In this document: piece by piece, positions 1 to 11,300 of the stretch
How positions within the stretch are numbered: position 1 is the stretch's first letter
Layout of the letters: every line of letters starts with the position of its first letter
Source of the DNA: Apus apus
Taxonomy: Eukaryota; Chordata; Aves; Apodiformes; Apodidae
Assembly: GCF_020740795.1 (NCBI RefSeq)
Contig: NC_067291.1
Coordinates: 19,519,780-19,583,779 of the forward strand
DNA length: 64,000 nucleotides
Direction: 5' to 3'
Translations under genes and position numbers: made by a program
The notes under the pieces: model-generated
Databases searched by the model: none
What the model saw: only the letters and a program-made list of their open reading frames with translations
What the model was told of the DNA's origin: nothing

Positions 1-643
1 TGAAGCATTACAGGTAATCTGACAGAAGCATTTCTCTTCTCTGTGCTCCTACCAAATTGTGCAGGTGTTACATGCTGTAATGATGTTTTTCTTGGCAAAA
101 AAAAAAGACAGCTAAAACTATTAATAAAGTTAAGTCTGTGAGAGCAGGTCAAGTTCTGCCTTGAAGGAATATGTTCACTTCCTGTCAAAACTGCATCACC
201 TTGAGGTAATAAAACTTAGTTCTGAATTTGGGCCACAGTCCAGGTACCCTGAGCGTTGATAGAAAACTTCTTTGCTTTTTTCTGCTAAATTAAGGTTCGT
301 ATTAGGGGTATAAATTGTCATAGCCCATGTGGCTGTGTTGGATCGATGGCTATATATAACTCTGAGAAGAGTACCAAGGAGAGCTTTTCAGCAAATAGTG
401 AATTGTGATGATTCACCTGCCATTGCTGGAGAAAGAAGAAACATGGTTTTGTTCATTCCTGGCCATTTTTACCTTGTAATGTTAGATACTTCTTCACAGC
501 CAAGAAGTAAATTCCATTTTTTTCTGATACATGAATATTTGTGTACATCTTGGGTTTGCTTTTACTCTTCGTACTAGAGATTCTCTATATAAATGACCCC
601 CAAGTGGGTCTTTGATCAGGAAATAAACATAATTCTCAGTATT

Positions 644-723
644 TCATAGAATCATAGAATGGCTTGGGTTGGAAGGGACCTTGAAGATTCAAGGGTTCCA
701 GCCCCCCTGCATGGGCAGGGACA
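644..723 (-). mobile_element. CR1 LINE fragment (3' end) in a DIS3L intron
   Basis: The plus strand reads TCATAGAATCATAGAATGG then TTGGAAGGGACCTTGAAGAT and CCCCTGCATGGGCAGGGACA. This is the reverse complement of the 3' end of an avian CR1 retroposon with its (ATTCTATG) terminal repeats. It is only about 80 bp, 5'-truncated and non-coding. Confidence 0.85.
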
Positions 724-876
724 ATATTTGTTTTGATGCTTCTCATTGTGGGTTTCTTTTTCCTTTCTATAAAGTTATTGGAGTTGCCGGTCTCTTTGGA
801 TGGCCCCTGAAGGAGTATTTCTGTTGATGGCTTGTCAGGAGCAGATTGCTGTTCTAACACAACTGTCTTGCTGCAG

Positions 877-1038
877 GACTATAGAGTTGTTGTGCGTATT
901 GATTCTTGGGAATCAAGTTCTCTATATCCAAATGGACACTTCGTGAGAGTTCTAGGAAGAATTGGAGATCTTGAGGGGGAAATTGCAGCTATTCTGGTGG
1001 AGAACAGCATCTGTGTTGCCCCTTTCTCAGAAATCCAG
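877..1038 (+). CDS. DIS3L: DIS3L exon a
   Basis: This exon starts after CTGCAG and ends before GTTAGT, phase 0 to 0, 54 codons. It begins [13 protein letters not shown], matching the RNA-binding cold-shock/RNB approach of human DIS3L. It is the first exon visible. The 876 bases upstream read as intron with a CR1 remnant. Confidence 0.93.
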
Positions 1039-4000
1039 GTTAGTCTTTGTGATTAGGTACATTTTCTGTTTATTTCCAGGGTCTTGTTTCTCAAGGAGCA
1101 GGACCCTCCTACAGGTGAATGACTTAGTTGCTGGCAGGTGTTTGAAAGCTGAAAATTATTTATAGATTATTTTTCTGGGATTACTTTTGGATCAGTGGTT
1201 CTACAGATACCACAAATTTTCAAGTCAAGAGTGATTTGAGGACAATCTTTTCCATGAGGAGAAGGTTCCAAAATTACTTCTAATACAAGGTAGACTTTTA
1301 AGGTATTAGTGTCTCTAGTATGTGTTTATGGTACTGATTGTAAAGGCCCAGACCTACTGAAATAATTGTCTTGAATCCTTTTGTCTTCAGCCAGGAGAGG
1401 AACCACCTTTCATAGATAAGTATTTTGATTGTACCTATAATTAACTGTAAGAAAAAGAAGTAAAAACCCAGTATATGGTGGTGATGTTTGCCAGGGCTGC
1501 ATTATCACCACAATAACAGTTGCTAATAATATGCATAGTATTCATTTCAGTTCTCTTTCATACTTGCTGTGAAGTAAATGTAATTGACTTGGGAACTGCA
1601 GGGAAAGAAGAATTTGTCTAGGATGGAAGAGAACACAGAAGATTTCATGGCATAGAAAAGGAAAAACTAATTAAGTCTAATTTGTTGCTTTTTTTTTTTT
1701 AGAAAAAAAGATACAATTTTATGTTCATCCCTCATGTTTTTGTACAGATGAGTGAAATGCCCATGAGTTCTTCAAAGAATCCATGGAAAGTGAATCCAGA
1801 GGAGGAAAACAACCGTCTTGACTTGAGAGATACACACTTGATCTTTAGCATTGATCCAAAAGGCTGCCAGGACGTGGATGACGCGCTCTCCATTAGAGCT
1901 CTGCCCAATGGGAACCTGGAGTTAGGTGTCCACATTGCAGATGTGACCCATTTTGTGGCAGCAAATTCTTACACGGATGTTGAGGCCAGAGCAAGGTAAA
2001 TTGTTTTCTAAAAATTTGAAAATTTAGGGAGTACAGAATTTTATGATGCTGCCTTAAGGAAATGTTGAGAAACACTGGAAGGAAGGAAATTTTCTTCTTT
2101 CCTTTCATGGAAACAGCTTATTGAAACAAATATGTTCCTAATGGTATTCTACTTGTAGCTGGATAGAATAGGCTTGCTGGGGAAGAAACTGCTTTCTGAC
2201 CTACTGCTTCACCCTTTTACTATGAAATTGCCCTTTTCCACAAAGTTAGAATTGAAGTTTATCTTTCCCTAAATGCTTCTTGTCTGCTTTATAGTTTAGT
2301 TTAACATTTGTGATTTGAAGTATTTACAAACCAGTTGTTGCAGTCCAAGTAAGATGAATCTTCACACAGAACATAGCACACCCTTACATTAATATAATTG
2401 CATTCATTTTTGTGTTTTAATATGCCAAATATTCTGCTCTTTTTTTTCTGTTATTGCCACTGTTTTAAACTTTAGCTGCTGAATCACTTTATGAAATGTA
2501 TTCTTTATAGATGCAAAGAAATATAATGTGTATAGCCAGCAGAGATGTTTGGTATAGCCCTTAAATGACCTCTTCTCATTTGAGCATGTGTTGTACAGCC
2601 CTAGTTCTGGCCTTAAAGGCAGTTGAAGAAACCAGGGAAGGCAAAATGAGGCTTGTACAGGTAGTTACTTAAATAATTTTACTGTGGTGTTTCACACGTG
2701 TAGGTTCTGTCAGAATAACCTTTTAAAATCCTGCTATGTATCTTGTTTTGCTGAAGTAATGCTAATAGCACAAGCTGCCTGGGAGATACACACTAGGAAG
2801 TCCTTGTGAGAAGACCAGTAAATGTGTTTTATTCCTCAGGGCAACAACTTACTATTTAGCAGATCGTCGGTACGACATGCTGCCCTCTGTCCTGAGCGCT
2901 GACATCTGCTCCCTTCTAAGCGGGGTTGATAGGTAAGATGCTGTGTAGTGGCTCCTTGTGCACTTCCTCGTGGAATTACTTGCTACTATTTGTAAAAGAA
3001 GTAGTGGAGTCCCAAAAAGCTCAAATACAGTATGGCACAATGACTGTCTCATCCTCCAGTAAGGTTTCCCCCTCCCCTTATCAGTTTGCCATGCCCCCGT
3101 GTGAATGCTCAGGGGTTTCACTATTGTCCTGTTCCTCAAAGGTGCTGTTACCCCATTTTATGGCATTTCACAGGGTTAGCTGGCTGCTGGCAGGGAAGAG
3201 AAGTTCTTTGTGGATACATCCAACTAATAAAATAAAAATGAGTAACTGTTGCAGTGTAGCTGTGCTTTAAAATAGATGTGGCCTTGTGTCTTAGGGGCTC
3301 TCTGCCACAACAGGTGGATTGAAAACGGTGCTGATGTCGTTGGGCCTCATTTATGAGATTGTGATACACAAGACTGAAAGGCAAGTGCATGAATGAGTGG
3401 CACTGCTGAGCACTGCTTTGTTTTATGAAGAAAAAGATGTTTCCAGTAAAAACCAAAACAACAGAATGAAACCTGTAGAAGTGTAACAGTTGGATGTGTT
3501 TGAAGTAATAGTTTAAGTCAAGCAGAAGTATGTATAGAATGGTGGTCTTGTCTTTAAGGTATGCTGTGAGTGTCTTGTGGGAACTAGAAAAGGAGTCCTA
3601 TGAAACACTGCACGTCTGCTACAAGAGAACCATCATTCGCTCTGCCTACAAGCTGGCTTATGAAGCAGCACAGGGATTATTAGATGGAGACTCAAGTGTT
3701 GTGGATGATATCCTGGAATTGAAAGACTTGGATGAAAGAACTAGAGAGAAGAAGTTGGCTGAGCTGGTCTGGGCAATATCAAAGCTCACTGATGTGGCAC
3801 GACACGTCAGAGCTCAGCGGGACAGCTGTGGTGCTCTGGAGCTGGAAGGGGTGGAAATCCGAGTGCAGCTGGATGATAAAAATAACATCCACGATCTCAT
3901 CCCCAAGCAGCCGCTGGAAGTGCATGAGACTGTGGCAGAATGTATGATCCTTGCCAACCACTGGGTGGCAAAAAAGATCTCGGAAAATTTTCCTCATCAA

Positions 4001-6849
4001 GCTTTGTTGCGTCAGCACCCCCCCCCGCGGCAGGAATTCTTTACTGAACTTCGGGAATGTGCCAGTGCCAAAGGTTTCTCAATGGACACACGGTATCTTT
4101 TAGTACTTCTCTTAAGCACTTTAATTATAAATTTAAGCAACTGTTTGGCTGTGTTATCACAAAACATTACAGTAACTATTGATTACTTTTTTTTTAATGT
4201 GCTTTTGTGTGCTATTTTTAACTGTAAACTGTTAATGATCAGGGAAAGCATAATTTTCTCCAGAATTAACACTTTTTTGACAGGTCTAACAAAGCACTGG
4301 CTGAGTCTCTGGATAAAGCAAATGACCCATTGGATCCAATTGTAAATAAACTGTTGCGATCTATGGCCACTTATGCCATGTCTAATGCCTTGTACTTCTC
4401 CACTGGCTCTTGCCCTGAGGAAGAGTTCCATCATTATGGTATCTTGTCACTTCATTTTTTATGCTATTCCTGTTTTTTCTGAACTGTTGGGGGGAGGCAG
4501 TTGAGTGCTTAACACTGCTTCTTTTATTCATAGGACTTGCCTTGGACAAGTACACACATTTCACTTCTCCAATTAGAAGATATGCTGATATTGTTGTCCA
4601 CAGACTCTTGATGGCAGCGACTCTGAAGGAAACTACAGGAGATGTGAAGGATTATGTATTCAGTAATAAGGATCTTCAGGAGTTGTGCAAACACATTAAT
4701 AACAGAAACCGGGTAAGACGGTGGTTGTGTCTCCATGCATTTGTGTGCTGCCCAACAGAGCAGGGTATGAGACCAGACTGCAGCTTTTGGGTACTGCAAT
4801 GACATAATATAACTTGATTTTTATTACTTATAATGCTTTTGGGGTTTTTGACTTAAGTAGCAGTTTTCTTTGGAGAGTGTTAGTAAAAGTGACTTCATCT
4901 GTACAACATGTAGGACTTCATTTCAGATGTAGTTTTTTTTTCTAGGGGATGGGTAAGGGAGTAAGTAGTGGGAAAAAAACCTATGAAAATCAAAGCCAAA
5001 TATTTATTTAGGTGGTTTTGTCTTCTCTCTTTGTGGGGGGGCTTGCAGGCAGCCCAGCGTGCTCAAAAACAGTCTACTGAACTCTTCCAGTGCATGTACT
5101 TCAAAGACAAAACCCCAGAAGCAGACGAGCGCTGCGTAGCAGATGGTGTCATTTACTCGATTCGAACCAATGGGGTGTTGGTCTTTGTGCCAAGGTGAGT
5201 TGATCAGAGCTTGGACTGAATGGGAAAATAAGGCCTAAATGTGCCTAGAACACCATGAGGACACTTGGAAAAGGAAGTGTTTATAGCCTGGCCTGGTGTT
5301 GACTGTGGTTTAGATTTTTGTTGTAAATCCTAAGTGGTGCTTTTCTATGAGTTGAGTCAACAGGAGTTGCTGTGAGGAAAGGCTGAGGCTGTGCTGCACA
5401 CAACATATTTATTTCAAAACATTAAAAGGCCATTTTTTGCCCAAGCAGCTTCTAGGGCAGAACAAAGTGGAATATTTCCCCACCCTTTTTTTGTTTTTTT
5501 TCAACAAAAGCCTCACGTAAGACTTGGGCAGCTCTTCAAGACAGAAGAACTACCTTTCCTCTCCCTTACTGAGTCTCAACATTTTGGATTAATGTGTTTC
5601 TGCATTACTGGTAGGAATGCTGTTACCCAGGCAGCTTAACAGGTGCAAGAAGTGTAGGTGTTAAGAACTTTCCTGGAAAAAACAAAACAAAACCCAAAGA
5701 TCATTCTACAGGGGTGTTAGGTAAAGTAGACCTTTATGTGAATGCCCTGGACTTCCATAGATCCAGCCAGAGGCTGCTAGATCCTGGCCAGAGACTGAGC
5801 TTGGATATAAATCCAGCTTGCTGTAGGCCTGATGTCTCTAGCATTCCAGATGGCTCAGCTTGGATGCATGGATGAAGCGCCAGAACTCACCCAACCATGA
5901 AGGGCTCCTTCCAGAGAACCCTGTGTAAATACACTGCTGGACTTGAAGTAACTCTTTTTAATGGAGAACTGTTTCCTCACTGTGCTGTCTGGAATAACCT
6001 GTAATGCTGCTCTCCTTCCATTATCAGGCTGTTCCAGGCTCCACCCAACACACAAGATCAACAGTCACCAACTGTGACTTTTGAAACACTTCAGCCAGTC
6101 TTCATGCTGATTTTGTATACTCTAGGGGTTTTTTCATTGTCCCTGAAGCAGGATTATCACGCTACAGTGCTTGTTATGTTGCTTTTATGTAATCCTAGTC
6201 AGTCACCTGTTGGTTTCAAAATTAAGAAAACTGATAAGGGTGAAAATAGTTAAATCAGTTTCTGTCTACTTATCTGCTTTTCTGTAGATACGGAATCAAA
6301 GGTGCTGCCTATATGAAGAACAAAGAAGGCTTAGTCATCTCCTGTCAGGGTGATGGGAGCTTTCAGTGGAAACCTGGATCACTTCATCGCTCTCAGAACA
6401 GAATTACTTCCACTGCAACCACAGGAGAATCAGTGACATTGAGCCTTTTCGATCATGTTACAGTGAGTATTTAATCTGAAGGAAGTAAAAGGAAATAGCA
6501 CCATCAGAAAGAAAATAATTTGTGTCTTGATTTTAAGGTGAAAATACTTGTGCAGGCTTCCCGCTGCCACGCTGACACCATCAAGCTTGAAATAATCAGG
6601 AACGCACCGTACCAGACTCCAGACACAGAGGCTTCCCAGAAGAATTTCCATGTGGTGAAATCTGACTTAGTAAAAGAAGTCAGTCAGTCTGCAGAAGCAG
6701 CCCAGCGTGCCCAAGAAAAAGCAAGAGTTGAAGTCATGGATGAAGACTATCAGAAGTACTGCCAGACCAAGGGAGCCAGCTTGTACCAGCTGCTGGAGGA
6801 GATCAGGGATTTGGCTCTATTAGATGTTTCAGCTGAGATTAGAACTTGA
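877..6849 (+). CDS. DIS3L: DIS3-like exonuclease 1, C-terminal two thirds (9 exons, 5' end outside window)
   Basis: DIS3L is the RNase II-type 3'-5' exoribonuclease of the cytoplasmic exosome, acting in mRNA decay. Coding exons seen: 877-1038, 1748-1995, 2840-2932, 3559-4092, 4284-4438, 4534-4712, 5049-5194, 6288-6462 and 6538-6849. All have AG/GT borders and matching phases. Together they encode about 667 residues of a protein that is about 1054 aa in human, so roughly the first 390 residues (PIN and cold-shock regions) lie upstream. Visible hallmarks are the catalytic RNB motif [13 protein letters not shown] (acidic Mg-binding residues), the RNB family signature [18 protein letters not shown], and a C-terminal S1-like segment around [19 protein letters not shown]. 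It lies convergent with TIPIN. The catalytic aspartates are intact, so an active nuclease is expected. Assignment to DIS3L rather than DIS3 rests on sequence similarity and synteny with TIPIN and MAP2K1. Confidence 0.96.
1748..1995 (+). CDS. DIS3L: DIS3L exon b (RNB active-site exon)
   Basis: Acceptor TGTACAG, donor GTAAAT, phase 0 to 2. It carries the catalytic RNB motif [15 protein letters not shown], whose clustered aspartates bind Mg ions, followed by [14 protein letters not shown], a strongly conserved strand of the RNB fold. Confidence 0.96.
2840..2932 (+). CDS. DIS3L: DIS3L exon c
   Basis: Acceptor TTCCTCAG, donor GTAAGA, phase 2 to 2. It encodes [19 protein letters not shown], a conserved RNB segment following the active-site exon. 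Confidence 0.94.
3559..4092 (+). CDS. DIS3L: DIS3L exon d (largest exon, RNB domain)
   Basis: Acceptor TCTTTAAG, donor GTATCT, phase 2 to 2, 534 nt. It encodes the middle of the RNB domain, including [20 protein letters not shown] and the run HPPPRQEF. A run of nine C (4018-4026) codes for the prolines. Confidence 0.96.
4284..4438 (+). CDS. DIS3L: DIS3L exon e
   Basis: Acceptor TTGACAG, donor GTATCT, phase 2 to 1. It encodes [18 protein letters not shown] and the [18 protein letters not shown] block just before the RNB family signature. Confidence 0.95.
4534..4712 (+). CDS. DIS3L: DIS3L exon f (RNB signature)
   Basis: Acceptor TTCATAG, donor GTAAGA, phase 1 to 0. It encodes [20 protein letters not shown], the PROSITE-type ribonuclease II family signature, with the arginines that contact RNA phosphates. 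Confidence 0.96.
5049..5194 (+). CDS. DIS3L: DIS3L exon g (start of S1 region)
   Basis: Acceptor GCTTGCAG, donor GTGAGT, phase 0 to 2. It encodes [20 protein letters not shown] and then [17 protein letters not shown], the beginning of the C-terminal S1-like RNA-binding barrel. Confidence 0.95.
6288..6462 (+). CDS. DIS3L: DIS3L exon h
   Basis: Acceptor TTCTGTAG, donor GTGAGT, phase 2 to 0. It encodes [20 protein letters not shown] through SLFDHVT, the remainder of the S1-like barrel. The middle loop ([11 protein letters not shown]) is less conserved with human. Confidence 0.94.
6538..6849 (+). CDS. DIS3L: DIS3L terminal coding exon
   Basis: Acceptor TTTTAAG, phase 0, stop TGA at 6847-6849. 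It encodes [20 protein letters not shown] and the conserved C-terminal helix [19 protein letters not shown]. The last few residues differ from the human terminus, as expected for this variable end. Confidence 0.95.
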   Translation: MKILVQASRCHADTIKLEIIRNAPYQTPDTEASQKNFHVVKSDLVKEVSQSAEAAQRAQEKARVEVMDEDYQKYCQTKGASLYQLLEEIRDLALLDVSAEIRT

Positions 6850-8174
6850 GCTATAACTGAGGAACAGCTGCTTGATGTTCTGCTTCTATTCACTTTGTAT
6901 CATTGATTTTGTTATTTTTTTTTTTTTTAAACAGTCTATTTAAATATTCAAGAATCCTTTTAATAAGAAACTAAATGTCTATTTTGAATAAGAATTATTT
7001 TTCTCATTATGAATGTGTATGAGTTTTAAAAATATTTTATACATGATAAATATCATCTTCCAGACTGAAGAGAGTATGGTTCATTCTTTTAACTATAATT
7101 TCAAAAGTTACTTTCCCATGTTGCTATAAATTAAGTTCTTAAAACCCAAGTATTTCCTACACCTGTTGGCTGTCTTCCACTACAGTTCAGTGCATGGAAC
7201 TCATCACTACAAAAAAACAAAAAGCTAACTCTTCACACTAACTTGGAATACAGCCTTTGTTCATTGCAATCCTCCAGCTGCACATGTGGCATAAAGTAAC
7301 ACCTACTGACATGAACTGACTTCATCTGCTCCAAGTGCTGCTCTTCCCTTAATTCAGTTTCTGTTATGAACAACAATCTACCTTGTGCTATTGGAGAGGG
7401 CAGCTCAGGGTTTCACCAACATGGTGGTTCTTGTTCATGCCACCAAAGGGAAGAGCTTTTGTGCAAGAAGGAGAATCAAGACTGTAAGAATAGGATGAAA
7501 CAGTCTCAAGACAGAGCAGAATCAGCCAAAGGAAGGTAACTAATCTGGTCAAAGCCAACACATGTTCCCCTAAGGGCTGTATTTGTCTGTGAAGACATGT
7601 CTGACTAGTCTAAGGAAGGTGGAAGTTTGGAGGCCTCTAAGTGTAACACCTTCATACACGAAATTCAAGTTTGACTTCTGGAATGTAATAGCTTCCATTT
7701 TATAAGAACAAGATAGAGGTACTTGATAAGCAAGTTAAAATCCAGGACACCCATTCAGACAGAACAGTACCTGCTGTCATACACGCCCTCTAGTAAGACA
7801 CAAAAACAAAACAGAAAACCAAACAACTTAAATATAAACTTCACCTGTCAACATCCCTGTTAACTCAGTTTGACTCAATTGTATACAAAATTCAAAATGC
7901 ATCAAAGAACTCACATTTCTTAAAGAATGTCACAGGGAGGGGGTAAAGATGTCTTGTAAAATGCAGATAAAGACCTTTACTCTGTTTCCTGGTGTATGGA
8001 GCTGCTTATCTGCAGTTTCAAGAGTTCTGTCCAAGGATACAGAGATGATGGTGAAGACTTCCATGAAGCTTCTGGAGTCAAAGAACAAAGAGCCACCAAC
8101 ATTTCAATAGAATGATCATACTTAAAACATTGGGGTCTTTTGGTCAATAAAGTAATATAAAATATGGGGAACAG
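6850..8174. other. Convergent 3'-UTR interval of DIS3L and TIPIN
   Basis: This holds the 3' UTRs of DIS3L (rightward) and TIPIN (leftward), with no additional ORF of note. It is AT-rich near 6900-7130 (T-runs, AATAAG, TATAAA-like hexamers). The only canonical plus-strand AATAAA I see is at 8146-8151, next to the TIPIN stop. I see no canonical AATAAA on the minus strand, only TATAAA-like variants near 7035 and 7698. The exact 3' ends of both genes therefore cannot be fixed from sequence alone. Confidence 0.6.
8146..8151 (+). terminator. DIS3L: Canonical AATAAA on the DIS3L strand
   Basis: This is the only canonical plus-strand poly(A) hexamer seen between the DIS3L stop (6849) and the TIPIN stop (8175). 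It is a candidate for a long DIS3L 3' UTR. Whether it is used is unknown. Confidence 0.35.
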
Positions 8175-8329
8175 TTACTGCTGTTCACTGGCACATTCCC
8201 ATTCTGTATCTTCAGGTTCTGCAACAGGAACCTTGGTTGCAGTAACTTGAGTGTCTTCAATCAGATCAGTGGAGTCTTCAGCAGCTGGGGTGTTAAACTC
8301 CTCTTCCAAGTACTGAGTGGAGAGCTCTG
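8175..8329 (-). CDS. TIPIN: TIPIN terminal coding exon (NAGNAG acceptor)
   Basis: The acceptor is TTTTTTTTCAGCAG, again a tandem NAGNAG giving start 8329 or 8326 (one residue difference). It encodes [20 protein letters not shown] and an acidic tail ending WECASEQQ, stop TAA 8177-8175. The tail is divergent from human, as expected for this disordered region. The frame is fixed by phase 1 of the preceding exon. Confidence 0.88.
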
Positions 8330-11300
8330 CTGAAAAAAAACCAAACAAACCGTTTCCTACCATGAGAAAACACTTCCTGTGTGTTTGACTGGAGTTTGTC
8401 ACCAGAGATAACCAGCAAATTGAGTTTCCTCTCATCAGATGAAGCAATCACAAGTGCATGACAACTAGAGCCAGCAGTTCTGACTTAACTGTGGACAAAT
8501 CTAACTACAGGAACACTTTTTAAATTTGAGTTACATTTTGCTACTTACTAGAAAAGCAATCACTACCATTTCCTTTGCCCAGCAGCTCAGTCGTATGAGC
8601 TCCAGCTTAACTTTTACCATGAACACTTCAGTCAGAGCTGATTACCATTGTGCTGTGCCTGGCTGTTCCACTGCAGCTTTGCTTGCCTGCGTTCCAAGGC
8701 CAGCTGCCTGTTCTTCTGGATGCGCTGGTGTTGCTCCTCTGTGAGGGTTGTACCAGGGAGAGAACTGAGCTCCTCTGCACTTCCAGGGCAGGAATGCACA
8801 TCTTCAGAGGCTGTGTCCAGGCCGTTGCTTTCCCCTCCACCATCTGCTTAAAAATGTGGGAGTGGGAGAGGGGCAGCAATCACCACTTCAAACCGAAAAA
8901 ATCTACTGCTAAATATCTTGCAAGGTAACATTTTAAAACTATTTCTATGTTCTACATTTTAAGTTGCATTGACAGCTGAAAATCATTCCATCATTTTAGT
9001 TTTAGTGGGCAATTTTCTGCCTAGGTCCACATACCTGGTATTCAAAGCATATGACAAATGCTTACCAGAGATCCCAAACACAAAAGAACAAATACCTGGA
9101 TTCAGAGGCACAGCTCAGTGCACTAAGTTAGCCATCGTGAGCTGTGCTTCAAGGTTAAAAAGTCACAGTAAATTCAGGCAATCGTTAATAAAAGGCCAGA
9201 TAATTTTGTTCCCATGCCTACTAATATGACTCTGACTTCTGGGAAGAGGCAGAACTAGTTATGGGAATCAGACTGAGGTCTGAACACAGACATTGAACAG
9301 CCAGTTTTCAATTCAGCGTGCTACTATTATGGGATATGTACTCATTAGCCAACACGAACACATGCAAAATGGAGGCAGTCCAACTCCATTAGACAAACTT
9401 CACCCACCAACAGAGAAGCAGAGCACTTTTTCAAGAGTGCCTAAGGCCAAGTATGCTTGTGCCTCTGCACCACTTTAAGCCTGTGAATAGAGAAATTAGC
9501 TGACAACAAGGTTTTGATTTTCAATACAATACTCTAGCTGTGGTTTTTATTTCAAAACTGTAAGACACCTACTCAAGTTTTTCAACTGAAGACTGACCAG
9601 TTGTGGCTGCACACTGACTAGCATGTTTCAAGAACAGATCAGGATCACACTAAATACAAATGTATGGAACCATCGCACAGAAACATCCGATAACTCTACA
9701 GACACTGTCGGCAGGAACCATTTGCTTTGCTGTTTGTGGCTGCTTAGGGTTGCATTCCATTCCTAGCAAATGCACCCAACAGTGAAGACAGCCACATGTC
9801 ACTAGCTGCCAAAAGGTTATCTCCACAGGTGAGGCAAAGTTCCACCACCAGTTAACTCATCCACCAGAACACCTTTTACAAGCACTGGTTTGCCTGGAGG
9901 CTGAGGTTCCAGTGGCAACAAACTGGAAAATGAGTAGATACTTGTTTCAAGAGAGGCCCACAGTGGAAGTGCAAACACTTGCAAATGACTACGAAATCAT
10001 CTCATTTCTGCTAATCAAGTTTGTTTCAAACTACCAGATTAACTGCTCTCTCTTTTTATTTAATAAATAAATAATTTTACTTCTAGTTCATCTAAAAACA
10101 TCATCTTATTTGAAGAGACTCCTGAATTATCTACTTGTGGACAGGTTTTGATATTGGCAGAAATGCTCAACAGAAGCACATGCCAGGACTGACACACAGA
10201 CACAGCACCCAGAGGCACCAGTCAGTACTGTCCCTCTGCAGAGCACTCCACCCTGCCTGCACCCTAACAGCCTGGAATAGAGAAAGTGCAACGAGCCTTT
10301 GATTTCTGCATCAGGAAGTTCCAAGAGCTCTTCAAATTGTACAATACAAACCAGTATGTTCACTTCATAATTGCAGTTTTGGGTTGTTGGGTTTTTTTGG
10401 TTGTTTTTTTTTTAAGTATATTTCTAACAATGCTGGTAATACTTTTCCAAAATACATTTTCCAAATACATTTTCCATTTCCTTTCAGCACACCCAGCAAT
10501 TTTTATTTATCTTAACACATATTATGTAATATTTTAGTGCAAATACCAGTTCAGTTTTGCAACTGTAAGTCTCACAAGCTTGGTTTTAAAATAGATGACC
10601 ACACCACACAGTTTCTTCTACGTTAGAAAAACATGCAATGATCATTAATTTCTGGTCAGTAGGAGGGAAAGTAATTTTAAACACTGAACTACTGAAAAAG
10701 CAGCACGTACCTTCATTACTCCCAAAGTCTTCATGTAAAACAGGAAGGTCAAGTCTAATCCGCTTTAGGCAGGTCTGCAAATGAAAGATTAAAATACTGA
10801 TATCTCTTCTGTAATAAAGTATTTTCTGCAACACTGCTGTGCTTTTAATACTACTCCAAATTTCTCTTTATAACTTTATTACTCCGAAAAAAATATTCCT
10901 TTCACTACATGTCTCTTTTCCCACAACTTTTAATGCTGTGGATCATTCTTCTAGTCCTTCATCTACCACCTCACCAGATGGAGCTGCATTCTTCATGAGG
11001 CTTCTTTTGCAGGTTCAAATATTAAAAACCAAACAAACAAACATACCCCCCAAACCCAACCAGTTCCAGCACCCTTAAGCAAATTACATGGTTAAAGGTG
11101 CCCTGAAAAAGTTGAAGCCAGTTCTCTGACGTAAGACCAACAAAGAAAGGTTAAATCTAAATGTAAACTTAAATACTTCAAATACTGGAAAGAGCTTTTT
11201 TTTAAAAAGAGATAAATTAATTTCAGTAAGATTATACTCCTTAGCAGTATGCACAACTTACATGGTCTTCTGTGGGATAATTTTCTCCTAAACCTACCTC

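Noticed and set aside
1-876. An earlier DIS3L exon in the first 876 bases
   Set aside because: No AG/GT-bounded segment matches the DIS3L region expected just before DYRVVVRID. The frame at 329-577 has no similarity.
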